Of a stretch of DNA of 64,000 nucleotides, positions 9,930-22,288 are shown piece after piece. The notes under the pieces are model-generated. The model had not been told where the DNA came from, ran no database searches, and saw only the letters and a list, made by a program, of their open reading frames with translations. The position numbers and the translations under genes were made by a program. Numbering within the stretch: the first letter of the stretch is position 1; every line of letters begins with the position of its first letter. The stretch comes from Cladobotryum mycophilum (lineage: Eukaryota; Ascomycota; Sordariomycetes; Hypocreales; Hypocreaceae), in the NCBI GenBank assembly GCA_036429605.1, contig JAVFKD010000004.1, forward strand, positions 1,860,001-1,924,000, read 5' to 3'.

Positions 9930-12900
9930 CGGAGAATAAGGGGAACGCTTTTGCTGAGAACTAGGATGGAGATGCAATGGGAGGCATGACTAGCAATAAG
10001 AGAATGGTAGCTATTTTAAGATGAGAAGAAAGTAGTGGGAAATAGCGTAGGCTCGTTACCGAAGGGATGGTAACTTTATTTATTTAATTATTATGTATTA
10101 TTCATCATCTATAGCGGTAGATCCCTGGGGTCTCTTAGACGCAAAGTGCTAACAGGGAGGCCATAAATCGGCGTTCTGCTTACACGAGAGTCTGCAAGAT
10201 CTAGAACAGTTCTATAAGCCATTGGGACGAACCGGATATCGGCACCGATTGAAGAAGACAGTGTGCAAAGGAGAGGAAAGCGTTGAAAATGCAGCGACTA
10301 GCTGACTCGAGCCAATGATCTGGGGGTGTAGTCAAGCTTTTCCCCTAACAATGAACCCATACCCCGCATCTTACCGTCACGCTCCCACAGTATGTATATT
10401 CCTAACTCAACGTCTCGATTTCAGGGGCTCATTGGCGTGGGAGAGTGTAGCGCTTATACTGTCCCAAGCATAACTCTCAACATCCAGCTGATGTAAGATA
10501 CTTGTAGACGGTCACTTACATTTAGGGACAACTGCTGTCCCTGAGAGTGAGCGTGGCGCACTCTCAGCTGTCCATAAGACTCACCTCGGTTACCCTGTCG
10601 CGCTGAATAAGGCTATTATACCTTATTGAAGGAATAAAAAGTACCGGACCTTATTATCGGTACATGTTATAAGCGCTCCCGGCAATGCTTAGCTTAAACA
10701 GCTTCGAGTTTCTAATCATGCTAAGGCATACTCAAACGTTACGTTGGCGGCGCGAGTGAACAGGCCCGATTGGATACTTCATTGACGCCCGCGGGAAGGT
10801 CTTTTGTCCGACCGTTGAGGCAGTATTAGTAGAAGTGTTCATCCGTCAGTTTACGTGATTATAACAAGGGTAACTATAAAGCAAATCAAGCATATAGATT
10901 TTTACCGGTCTTGTAATAAATTTTGCACACATTTTTATTTGCGGTACGGAGTAGACAAAGGCAAACGTAAGTCGGCCAGCCGAGCTCAGGCCGCTGTAAA
11001 AGTCTTTGTCTACGGTCATTTCGTAGCTCTGAAACCATGGATAACTCATCACGGTTTCGTTCTGTACACCTGCATTATCATTCACGTCACATGTCAAAGT
11101 CCTTTTCAGAAACAAAACACCGCCGGCAGAGTTATCGGCAAAGTCATCGTTTAACTTTCACTTGCCCAATCACATGCCGTGCTTCCAAGGCCTCTTTCTT
11201 TCTTTCTCCTTCTCACACACACACCATTTATTACGCCCGCTGGCTAAGCCAACAGGGCAGCCATAAGTACGCTACAGACATTTCCCAAAGCTTTGTCTTG
11301 ATCTCCCCAAAGCCCATACAGGGTCTGCATCCAATTGCTGCCTTTTCTTTTTCTGGATAATTATGACATCTCTTCAGCCACTTCTCGCGATGTTTGACGT
11401 CAATGCTGTAACAGGACAACCAAGCTGACAGTTCCCGTTACGTTAATTACTGAACACAAAATTCCTTTTGGTACCGTTACCTACCCTGCAAACGAGTTAG
11501 TATCAAGACGATGGCTTGCATGCATTGTCATCGGCATATTGTCTAGATCCTGCATCCCATTGGCGGCCCCCGCGCCAAGAATAGGGCTGGGTGGGCTGAA
11601 TCTTCGCCACTTCTTCCTATTATCTCACGTCGTGGTAACTGATGGTCAAACGCGAGTCATGAGGTCGTTTATGAATGCCGGTACCTAGGTTACCGTAGCT
11701 TAGCCGTTGAATGTGCGGGGAATAAATGTTTCACAAAGCTGTAGGTTTTTAGTTCTTGACTGTTTGGTCGGATGTCTGCCTTGCATATCTGATACCTATC
11801 AAAACACAACACCTTCGGGTGTTTCCTAACAAGGATAACCTAGATTGTGGTATTAATGTTAGCAGTAAATTAGAGCAAAGACTAAGCAAAGGGTTTAAGT
11901 ACCGTGGAAATGTGTTTGCCGCTGATAGGTAGAAGTGTTTTGTCCACATTGTCTCCCTAGAGAAAAAGGGGGCGGCGGAAGTAGGTTTATCCTGGACGAG
12001 TACCGTTCCAATGTTGCAAGACTTAGAATTCGTGAAATCAGGCGAAAGTCGAAGGATACGAATTTATAATGTATCCTCATTGAGCGGTGAATATGGTGTA
12101 GTGCATGATTGACTCAATTTTGGTCAAGTTGCTTTGCCCAGCTAAACGTCTCTGCCCTCAAGCTGCAATGTAGTAGAAAAAGGACACACACAATCTGCCA
12201 CTTAGGATCCGCTGATCTATCGCAACTCTCTTACGCCACCACGCACTTGTGCGTTGAAGCGAGATTAATGCGTGGATAGTTTTTTTGCCCAATGTGGTCA
12301 TGTTCGAACCATACCGTTGGGACCGTGTCGGATAGTGAGTGGTGGAACATAAAAAAAGCGAGCAAGCTGAGACGCAGTAGCATCAAAGCCTTACTACACT
12401 CGCGCTCTTCATTTCCTTTTCCTTTTCGTTTCTACTCAAAAAAAAAAGAAAAAAAAAGAAAGAGAAAAAAAATTGGGAAGGGGGAGAAGGGGGAAGCTTT
12501 TCGGACGCAGCCATCCTCGAATGTGCAATACTACATCAGAGGGCATGCTTTCAAGAAATCTAGCTCCCTCCACCGAGTTGATTGCGGATAGAGCCGTGGA
12601 AGCTTTCCATGGCATGGTTCTAGAATCATGAGGGTCTGTTGGGCGTTGCCATTCCTCCTTTAGGGCTTGTGCTTGACGCAAGGGTGTTATTAAAGTAGGA
12701 CAACGCCGGATGGTGCTTGGCAATCAATCCCTCAGACTACCCATATGACGACATCTCCAGCACCATACATCCATACCTAATGCAGGTACCGCAGTAACAG
12801 AAAGAGACAGCTCCTGTACTTAGAGATTTTACTCCCCCGTCGTCATGAGGCAAACCTCACCCTTACACCAGGGAGAAGAGAGAATTGACCCAAACCGTTT

Positions 12901-13275
12901 TCAGACATCCACACACTATTAATTTCTTTTACCTCTCCTTGCAATGGATGACGGTCCCGGTTGCGATATGGATCAAAGGGGAGAGATGGGAGAGGGAGAA
13001 GGAGAGAGAAGAGAAAACGCATGCGGTGCATCCAACGGTGCGAGACAAAGCCAATACTCGCCGCCATAAATCTACAAGGCAGGGCTTGCATCTTTGGATA
13101 TGGACTGCGTCAAATGTGGGGGCGTGAAAGCGGTACGTGGGTTTGAACAGTCGTCAACTAAATTCTGGGGGTATTCATCGCTACTGGAGTTCTGGAGATA
13201 GGAAGAAGCGCAAAGTCGGTAGTTCTATGATGGTGGAATGGTAGTGGCAGAATTGATGCTGCCATTACCCAAGGC
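9930..13275. other. Gene-free intergenic region
   Basis: About 3.3 kb with only short ORFs. It holds an A-rich purine block at 12436-12490, a TACGGAGTA 9-mer at 10945-10953 and the dyad described separately at 10541-10567. The part just left of 13276 lies 3' of the small spliced gene. Confidence 0.5.
10541..10567. repeat. Perfect 9-bp inverted repeat with 9-nt spacer
   Basis: CTGAGAGTG at 10541-10549 is matched by its complement CACTCTCAG at 10559-10567. Directly to the left, GGACA at 10526-10530 pairs with TGTCC at 10536-10540, giving a second small dyad. It could be a binding site for a dimeric regulator or chance; no gene lies within 500 bases. Confidence 0.45.
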
Positions 13276-13866
13276 TTAGGACTTGACCCCGCCATACTGG
13301 TGATGTGCTGCGGGTTCGGACGGAACTGCATGCGGACTTGCACTTTGTTTAGTTGCAGCGACGTGCATGGACGGCATAGGATGATAACAGGATCTAGTGC
13401 CAGGAAAATTCGCTTGATGAGTCTGCTGAAGCTGACCAGTGGATAGTCTATGCGCATAGAGTGATTGATCTGTTCCAGTCAACATGTTTTGCTACGCAGG
13501 GACTGTGGGCGTGCCAGTCAGTGCTGGATAGCCATTTCCGAATTGGCCCATGTTCATCATGAGCGTAGTACTTGGATATGAAGGGTATGGAGAATAAAAG
13601 TATCCAGGGCCAAGGCGTGTTTGGTTGTTAGAAAGTGGTAGCTCTAATACCGTGTTTGGGTCGAGTGTGAATAGTGGGGGAGGCTAATATAATTATCCCC
13701 CATGTTATCAAACGATGTTACGAGGATCTCTACTGGATACGTAAATGGTAGGTAGTAGGTAGCGAGCTCAACTAACCATAACATGGGGGGTTTGATAGGT
13801 ATCTCTCCCAGAAAACATATGCTCACCCTGTCCAAAGCCTGGAACAAGCATCCCATCTCGATTCAT
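13276..13866 (-). CDS. Small spliced gene of unknown function (149 aa, 3 exons)
   Basis: No single ORF shows this gene; I built it by frame and splice signals. Exons are 13777-13866, 13496-13683 and 13276-13447. Intron 1 (93 nt) has donor GTTAGT and acceptor ATTAG. Intron 2 (48 nt) has the weaker donor GTAGCA, acceptor CATAG, and removes an in-frame TAG at 13492-13494. The joined frame (90+188+172 nt) closes at a TAA. The protein starts MNRDGMLVPGFGQGEHMF, then has a Tyr/Pro-rich stretch (GPGYFYSPYPSYPS), a Met/Gly stretch and a Gln/His/Pro-rich tail. There is no known domain; the composition is that of a disordered protein. If intron 2 is not spliced the product ends after 93 aa. The upstream leader holds two tiny upstream ORFs. 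Confidence 0.5.
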
Positions 13867-15684
13867 GGATCGTGTCTAGGCGGGCAAAGCAATGGAGGTT
13901 TCAAAGTTTGGCGGTAACCTAGCTGGAGCGACCAACTTATACTAAATCCATAGCTTATTCACACCAGCTTTGTGGAAGGGCGCTGGACATGGCGGGGAAT
14001 TTGGCGCTTGTCGTTGCTTCGAAGATACACGGTACTCGGATGCTTTCCAAGCCCTCGGCACTTAGGAGTGTCTAGAGCGCGCTACGGCATGGCGACTTCT
14101 AGAAGGTGGCAGAAGGTAGGGAAAGTATGAATGTCTTGGGACACGGGGGTTGAAAGAAGAGAAACAAAAGCTGGGTCTTGTACAAGTACTTGTAGAAGAT
14201 GGCGTGGGAAAGAAAATAAGGCAGTTTAACTAACCGAAATAACCGCAAGCTACTCCGTAGTCGCACATCAAATCCACCTCACATCATCGAGAATCTAGCA
14301 CTTGAGTACTTGTCCAGCTCAAGTCCAGGGAGTCCCTGACTGATTAGTGCAAGTATGCATGTGCCCTGTCACCTGTGCAGGCAGGGTACAAGGTTGTGAA
14401 ACTTCGCCCCCTCAGCCGTTGGCATACCATGTTCTAGCCAGATTTAGGCATCGTCAGCACTACCTACTATTCCGTACACTTTCTTATGTAAACGAGCAGC
14501 AGGCTGGATCTGAACCTACAAGTAGATCAGGGCACGTTGCGTGAAGCATTCAAGGGATCAGCACATACAGGTAGAAAATTTGTAGGGCGTTTTTTCGACC
14601 TCCACTAATCTAGATGCGTTTATGGACTTGAGTCGTCCATCATTTTTGGGAGAAGGAATCCTACTTTCAAAGCAACCAAGTCATCTCAGGTCCGACTCAT
14701 GCTTGGTGGGATGTCTCGTTTTTGTCGTTTTCATTACCGTCCTCTCTGGCAAATAACTTGTCTGTTTGCCTTATCACCCATCCACAAGACACCAATAGAG
14801 TCTGTAATCCCCTTGCCTTTACGCTATCCCGGGTGGGGTGATGGTTTTTCTGCCTTTTTCGTTTTCCTCCGCTCAAGAGTCAGCGTGATGATGTTCTTGC
14901 AGGAAAAGAACAATGGCTGGCGTAATGGCGATGAACATGGATGGCTCCACACTCTGTCTGGTGCCATGCCATGTCGTATGATGGATGCCACATACAAAAT
15001 CTCAACCTAGGTGCATCCACACATGTTTTCACGCTTCACACCACCTCCGCCACCCAAAAGCACCCACATGCTTGCATGGATCCCATGGGTAAGGCACTTT
15101 AAAACCTTATATCGACTGCCGCCTGCAAAGTAGCCCCCTGGCTGATGTGTTCTACAGCCGTATGGATGTCATTGACCAAACCTCACTGGGACTGAACAGC
15201 ACGCAAAAGCCACAAGCCCGACCAAGTCCAACAACATACGTTTCGGCATTGTTGAGCCGCCAATGAAGGGCTCCCATACAAGAAAAAGGGAATGAAAATG
15301 GATGAATTGGCCTTTTGTTCGCCATATCCAACGATTACCGAAATGTTGATCTCCTCGGACTTTTATTCAGTGGATCACAACCCCCGCCCGCCACTCCCCC
15401 TCTGCCAACCTCCATATTGGAACCTGTCAAAAAGTCCAAGCGGTGAATCACTGGCACGGTGCCCCTCAACCGCCCCAGGCCACTGCTATCGTAGGAGACT
15501 GCAAGAGAGCTACCGCCGTTGTCACGAGTGAGATTCATCTCTGCAACTAGACCTTGGATTCAAGATGAGTAAAACAAGATGAAATATCCATGGATAGGTA
15601 GCAATACTTGAGAGAGGAAAAACAGAAACATATTTATTTTATGTAATTCATTTAATTACCCTATAAACCCGTACTTTTGCATTT
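13867..15684. other. Leader/promoter side of the 149-aa gene and intergenic DNA
   Basis: On the minus strand, bases 14100-14220 are pyrimidine-rich, typical of a fungal leader or core promoter. A TACTCCGTA 9-mer is at 14251-14259. No further gene is recognisable up to the stop of the CorA-like gene at 15685. Confidence 0.45.
13955..13990 (-). other. Upstream ORF in the leader of the 149-aa gene
   Basis: ATG at 13990 followed by ten codons and TAA at 13955-13957, about 90 bases before the predicted start at 13866. It may dampen translation if transcribed in this leader, or may be part of an unrecognised first exon. Confidence 0.3.
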
Positions 15685-17486
15685 TTACGTGGCCTTTTTA
15701 TTCCTCCTCCATAGCCAGTTCCAGTTCAGCTTAAACAGAGCAAAGATAAGTATAGCAACTATAACGACAACAACAAAGAACCAGTACACACTGACTTTTT
15801 CTGCCTTAAGTTCCTTGAAATTCATGCCAAAAACGCCCGTAGCAACGGATACTGGAACGAAGACGGCAGCCAAGAAGGTTAGCTTTTGAGCCTTGTCGGC
15901 TTGCAAACTTGCCATGTGCGACTCTGTAATGGAGATGCTGGATTGCAAAACAGTAATGGCCTCCTTGGTGCGATCATACAGCGACTCTGCATGGTCAAGG
16001 AGATCATTGAAGTCGCTCTGAATGGCCCTAGCCGCAATACCAGACTTTTGTTTCCCAATCTCACCAGCGTCTTTGGTCCAGGCAGGGCGCGTGGTGTTCT
16101 CCATACTCATCAAAACGCGCTTGATGTCCAAGATTCGGCGGTAGAGAATCTGCTGGGTATACTTGAGATGCGGCAGGATCTCGTGGTCCTGTGCCGGGCT
16201 TTGCGTCGTGTAAATCTGGAGCTTGGCATCAATCATGTTTAGGAATTGTCGCTGCGAGTTGGCGGAAAACTGGAGAATCTCGGTGAGGGCGTAGAACGGA
16301 TCAAGAGCCTTGGTGTCTCGGCGCAGCGAGCGACCGTAGTCCTTTGATAATTGGGAGAGGGAGTCTTGGAGGGTCGAGGGATCCATATCGGCAGAGTCGG
16401 AGGGTTGAAAGAGGTGGCCCTTGAGGGCAATCATAGGTCTATAGTTGATGATGGGGTGAAGTAGCGACTTGAGCGGCTCAATGTCCCAGGGGTAGGTGAA
16501 ACGACTGGATGCTCCAGTTCCGGCGTCAATCCATACGATAACTATTTCTGTATTGTTAGTTTTTGGTTGTGAATTTGAACCGGGATATTGTAAATCAGTG
16601 CTCACGTCTAAACTTCCTCTTTTCATCCTCTTGACTGTCATCTTCTGCTTGCTGCATGCAAATCGAAATGCGCTGATCGATGGCAAAGTGGATCTCGTCA
16701 AAGACGTAATGGTCCCTAATCATCGACTCGCCAACGACCATTTCCGAGTCAGACAACTTGGAGAGGCGGTGGTGATGTTCCAGCAACGCAGCTTTGCCGT
16801 CCTTCCTCGCCTTCTCAATCCAGCTGGATGGCAGTGTTCCGAACGGCGAGCTCTCCCAGCTGCCGAGGGTTGTAACGGGCAACTCCATCAAATGCCAGGA
16901 CGAGGACGGCAACGACGGCACAGAGAAATTGTTCGATTTATCTTGGGCAGACCGGAAGTCAAGGTGCCGGCAGAAAAACTCTGGATCGACGAAATATCGG
17001 CCGCCAACGTTGTTGATCCACGCAGCCGACAGGAAACCGCGAAGGAAAACTATGCAACTTTCTTTTCCCGGTTGGAATTCATAAAGTTGCGTGGGGAGTT
17101 GGAAGGCATGGGGGCTATTGGCCGCATCGTTTTCACCGTCCCGATCCCCCACCGTGAGGGGATACACCGTCGCAATGTCCTGGTAGCCGCTTATCTGTCT
17201 GTCGAGTGGAGTTCTGGGTCTGGTAGAGGGCACAAGATCCACCTGGACAACGACCGATGAATTACGTTTGTTTTGAAGAAAGTTGCTGAGACGGATGTAA
17301 TTGGGGCCCTTTGGAAGACTGGAATAATGCTTCACAGCCTCAGCGTACTCGTCCGGATTTACTAATAGAGAACATTTCCAACGTTAGACTCCTGTAACAA
17401 TTTTAAGGGGCGGAGAGGGGAAGACTGAGAAACAAACGCTGTCTGGGGCCGTTGGCGGATCGCCTCCTACTCGATCTCCGGCTCAT
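15685..17486 (-). CDS. CorA-like divalent metal transporter (555 aa, 3 exons)
   Basis: Exons 17438-17486, 16606-17361 and 15685-16547; introns of 76 and 58 nt, the second with donor GTGAGC and branch site ACTAAC. The frame closes (1668 nt). The C-terminus has the CorA hallmark: a first membrane helix (LTFLAAVFVPVSVATGVF) ending in GMN at residues 509-511, a short loop, then a second helix ending in Trp/Arg/Lys-rich residues. A long helical region precedes it. The family moves Mg2+ or related ions as pentamers; this divergent fungal subgroup has an extended N-terminal soluble domain with unproven substrate. The first exon codes only for a basic Ser/Arg N-terminus; the reading frame clearly continues upstream of the Met at 17335, which is why I add it. 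Confidence 0.8.
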
Positions 17487-17910
17487 GTTTGACTGACTCT
17501 CCGATCGTGGCGATAAAGGCTGGAGATGAATGCTCATCGCTGCTACAGTCAATATAGTTGTATCTCCTTGAAATGGGAAAGAGGGAGAACCCAGAAAACA
17601 AAAGGCACCATTGTCCGTCGATGCCTTATATTATATATGTTACACAGCAGAATGATGCCTCCAGGACTGAACCCATGGTAGGCATCCAAGGTGCGCGAAC
17701 GAAAGCCCGTAGAGGGCGCCACTTTGCGTAACTGTCTACGGCAGCGGATTGGATGGAATGAGAAAATCGAGAAAATGCGATGGAATTTGCGCGATTTGTT
17801 GGGCTACTATTATTGGCACGAGCAAAACAGCTGGCATGTCGTATCTACTGCCTTTCTACATTGGTTGGCTGACAGTAATGTAACACACAAATATGAGGGT
17901 GCCTCTCTTT

Positions 17911-20900
17911 CTATCTAGACCAAAAGGCCACAAGCTGGTCAAAATCCGCCACATCCAACTCCTCTAAAGGACGACTATCCATCGGCTCCAGATGCTTTCT
18001 AATGTCGTAGGCTTCTCTCATTAGTCCATTAGCCGCTGAGTTCTGCCCCATCTCGCGATATAGCCTCCCTTTCAAGTACGTTGTTCTTGCGAGCTCGTTG
18101 GACAAGTAAGAGCGTAGCTTGAAAACCTTTAGAGCCATATCCACGTAAATGCTGGGTATCGGTTAGCACCACGATATGATGAAACAATACAGTTGCCCTC
18201 TTACTTGGCTTCTTGATATTGCTGTTTTCTCATGAAGTGACTAGCCATTTTATGGCATATATCGCCAAACCTATGGTGATTATGTCCAAGGACCTTTCTA
18301 TACTGTTCAAGGCACCGAAGATGGAACCCTAAGCTTTCCTCGAACCGGCCCTGTGATTCCATCACATTACCCAAACCATAGAGAATCTTTCCGGTTCTGG
18401 GAGTGGCATTAGTTGGGCGGGACAGTCTGACGCGTGATATTCTCGCTTACTTGAACGACTTGGTATCATCCACGCCCCATTCGGTAGCATGTATATCCAA
18501 AATCTCAACGAATGCTTCTTCGGCATGGGCGTAATCTCCCAGCAACCAGTACATGAAGCCTAGGTTAGGCTCTGGCCATCCGAGCATGGTGTCGTCATAA
18601 TCGTCCAAGCCCTGGAAAATGAAGATGGACCGAAAGAAAGCTTCGCATGCTCGCTTGGGCATACCATTATTTCCATACGCGACGCCGATTTCGTTGTACG
18701 CATAACCAAGTTCGTAGTCTTCGATGGGGGTTCCGGACGCAGACCTTCGTTCGAGAAGCATATCAAGCCACTGCTGCTTGTGGTACATGCTGGAAGAATG
18801 CTTGTTGGTTTCGACAAGGGCAATTCCGAGGAAGGAGTGGCTTTCTCGAATGGTTTCATGGGCCTCGCTCTCAAGGGAGGTCTTCATCTGCTCCCCAATC
18901 AAAAGCGCAACATTGCAGAATGGCTCGGTTTCCTCCGGCAAGCCTCGTTCGAACATGTACCTAAATATCGTCAGGGGCAATGAGCTTCCACACAGATTCG
19001 AGTCATCTTTCTGTACGTACCATCCGACATCGTTGAACAGACGGGCTACTTTTAAGTCCCTGGGAAAGAAGAGCTTTCTTTTAATCAAGGACTCCAATCC
19101 GTTTTTGAGACGTAGGACGCTCGGGAAAAATATTTCACATTTCCCGAATCTTGCCACCGAGTGATGGTCCTTCATTGACTGAAACGGCCAGACGGCGATG
19201 AAAAGCTTGATAGCTGCTCGGTAGGCTGCCGTCAACTGTTCGTTGTCCATGCTACGCAGAACCGTATCTTGGATGAGGCGATGTAGAGATATTTTTCTCT
19301 TTTCATCCAACAGATTGATCAGTGACGAGGATAGCAGCTCGCCTCTTGCGTTCACGTAGCCCCACTCGCTTTGGGGATACTCTGGAAGATCTGGATCAGC
19401 AGACAGATTAATCAACAACTCCTCCGGTATCTCATCCGGGTCGAGCAAACAAATGACTTGAAGTAGTGCTCGCGTAGGGGCTGCAAGTCGATCAAGCGCC
19501 CATATTGTGGCCAGTGATCGACTTTCTTGGCCATCACCTTGACCTATTTGGTTCTCAAACACTTTTGCTATACCTTCTTCATCATAAAGCTTCAGAAAGC
19601 TCGTGTACGAAATCCTGAACTGTCGAAAAACTCCCGCTGTCTGGTTGATGGCTAAGGGCAAGCCGCCCAGGTTCTTCGCAAGAGTCGTAACGGCTTCTTT
19701 CTGGGAATACATGGCCGGCACATTCGTCAGACGCTGCAAAAGACGTTCCGTATCTTCAAGCGAGAGGCTTGCCAAGTTCATCCCATGTCGGATATGCATA
19801 TTGAACATTGCTTGTGGGTCTCGACTTGTCACAAGCACTGAGCCTTGCCCAAGGCCTGGCCAGAACTCTGACAGAATGTCTAGGTTGTCAACATTATCAA
19901 AAATGATGAGCCAGTCAGCCACATTCTCTCGCGTCTCCGGCTCGGAAGGTCTCTTTAGAGGTTTGGAAAGCCAATTCATGGCGATGCTGCGGCTCGCAGC
20001 TAGGTCAGAGGAGTCGTCCTCAAGCCCCAATAGTGCCGCAATCTGTGCGAAATTCGCTGCAAGAATATTTGCACTGTCTGCATTGAGCCAGAAGATGGCA
20101 TCGAAGAAGTCATTTCTGGAAAAGGCATATTCAGCAGCGACTGATGTTTTACCCATGCCACCGAGGCCGCAGATGGCGAATGAACGGAGAGAGCCTTCAT
20201 ACTCATCATCTAGTGTGTCGTTTGGCTTCGGTAGCAAATGCCTATCGATGGTTGCTAGCACATCTTCTCGGCCTAAGAAATGCTCCAACTGACGCTGAGA
20301 GCTGAACATGAAACACGGAAGAATTGGGACTTTTTCTTTCTCTTCCAACACCATATCGGAAGGCACAAACTCAAATGATCCCACGGTTGATCCTCCGGTC
20401 GCATTCCCTGTTGGTTGGGACATTGGAATGGATATCTGTTCGGCCAAGCGTTCATCGATTGTTAGAGTTCCGGCTTCACTTGCAAGGGTGGCTGTCTGCA
20501 AGGCCCTGGGGACTACATCTTTATAATCATGAGCGTAGGTCAGGGTAAGGCGGGAAGGAGCTTACATGGCATGTTCGCTTTAGCCATCCTCTGCGGCGCA
20601 GTTATTATAACTTCCGAAAGGAGGTCCAGAATAGCTCTATACGCGGGGCTTTTCGTATCAACGTTACAAATTTCAAGATGATTCGATTGTCCGTCAACAA
20701 GCTTCTCTCCAGAGACACCCGATCGTGATATCGATTTAGGAACAATCTTTTAGGAAACAGTCAGATACCGTAGTTGAATGTGTGACGTGTAGGACGTACA
20801 ATATCGCCTTGGCCTTTCCCTAGAAACTTCCTGAACAGTTTATTCTGGGTTCTCACTGTTGCTTCGCTTTCATAAACAGAAACTACAGGTATGTTGAGAT

Positions 20901-21631
20901 TGAGTCTCTCAAACCCCTGGCAAGTTTCGATCACGGTCTTTGCGTCATTCGACGTTGGGAATAGTCTCCCGGTCCCTTTGTTTCTGTACTTGAGCAACAG
21001 TTCAATAGTAGTCTTTGCGTTTGCCTCACTTCCTTGGAAGTGTGGTGAACCTAGGAATATCAATCCGGAGACAGCTTGTATCAGATAACCGGTGTTGAGA
21101 AAGAAACGCTCGCAAAGGCATAGAGCCTGTTTTTTTCTTCATCAGATGCTGACATGTGCCATCAAACAATTACTTCATCTTTGGGAACTTACTCGTTTGA
21201 GAATAAGGCCACCGGTTCCATGACAGATAAAAACGACAGGTAGCTTTGACTTTGAACAACAATTCAGTATTAGCTGCTAATGAGGAATGGCTGAGCCCAC
21301 CTTGGAGTTGGGGCGATGGTTCTGCAATGCTTGGAGGAATTCCTTTCCATCTTCTTGTATATGCTCAGAAAGAGAACTCCATTGGACTTTTTCAGTTGTA
21401 TACTCTAGGATCGTGATATCGGGTTCAAGATCATCGAATAATTGGCTCAGCCATGAGGATCCGGATGGGCTGATCCATTGGGACGGCTGACCTAACCCCA
21501 AGGCTGGGATAACAACTATTCTACAGCCAACACTTCAGTCATGGACTACTGCTATCATGGACTACTACTTACTCAAGACCAGGGGATGTCTTAGTATGCT
21601 CCGTCGCCGACGTAAACAAAGGGGTAAGCAT
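17911..21631 (-). CDS. NLR-like receptor: lipase-like domain, NB-ARC, TPR (1092 aa, 9 exons)
   Basis: Exons 21573-21631, 21301-21520, 21193-21249, 20800-21126, 20566-20746, 19021-20512, 18451-18960, 18205-18396 and 17911-18151 join in frame (3279 nt). Residues 1-260 are an alpha/beta-hydrolase-like domain of the kind found on fungal STAND proteins; its nucleophile-elbow position reads CHGTGG (102-107), where active relatives have GHSLGG, so the catalytic Ser is replaced by Gly. The NB-ARC follows: P-loop GLGGMGKT (397-404), Walker B WLIIFDNVDN (about 482-491), a sensor-like SVLVTSRD, GGLPLAI (about 564) and HRLIQ in the winged-helix part. From about residue 850 helical repeats of TPR type continue to the end. 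Such proteins act in fungal non-self recognition and programmed cell death; that role is inferred here. The intron at 18961-19020 is 60 nt, stop-free and frame-neutral, so its retention would add 20 residues. Confidence 0.88.
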
Positions 21632-22288
21632 GTTGTCTAACCGGTACGAGTGGTACGCGTGGACTACGACCTCTATGCACGACTAGTTACGTAGATCAAG
21701 TACCGCGGTGAACTTCAACACAAAAAAATAATAACAAAGCATATGTAGGTAGATAATGGTATAGTATGAACTAAAGCCGATGGAGCAAGTCAAATCATGA
21801 CTGCACAGAGTGGGCGACGGCCATCTCCCTGAAAATGAGGGCGGCTGTGCCTCATCCTGAAAGTGTAAGAAAGAGGGGAAACCACTCACAATCCATTCAT
21901 CACGCCCACCCATGAACCTATCAGCCAATACTTTGTAACAATCGACCAATTGGGACCTTGCTCCTCCAGCCTCCGACTACGTGGCATGTAGGACAGACTG
22001 TATAAAAGCAAAACGGTCAGGCCTATAGATTAGACAGCGAATCACTGGCAGGATTCGGAAGGCAGTTGGCGAAAAGTTCTCTACCATGAGGGATGTTTTG
22101 TATTTGGAGTTTTCAAGATTTCTATATTTAGACATCTAAATCAAGACATTGAATCCGGCCCCATTTGACAATAACCATACCATAGCGATGATGGCGTTAC
22201 TTAACTGCCTCATCTGGATGAAGGCGTAAGGCTCTCCCCGTCCACCAAGGACCTACTCGTAATCTCACCGTCTCATGGAAGCCCAACC
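21632..22288. other. Upstream region of the NLR-like gene
   Basis: About 650 bases between the NLR start and the stop codon of the next minus-strand gene. It should hold the NLR promoter and the 3' region of the oxidoreductase gene. I see no ORF or motif of note. Confidence 0.5.

Noticed and set aside
13492..13494. In-frame TAG as evidence of a pseudogene
   Set aside because: A 48-nt intron with acceptable borders removes it in frame, so a functional gene is the simpler reading, although not proven.
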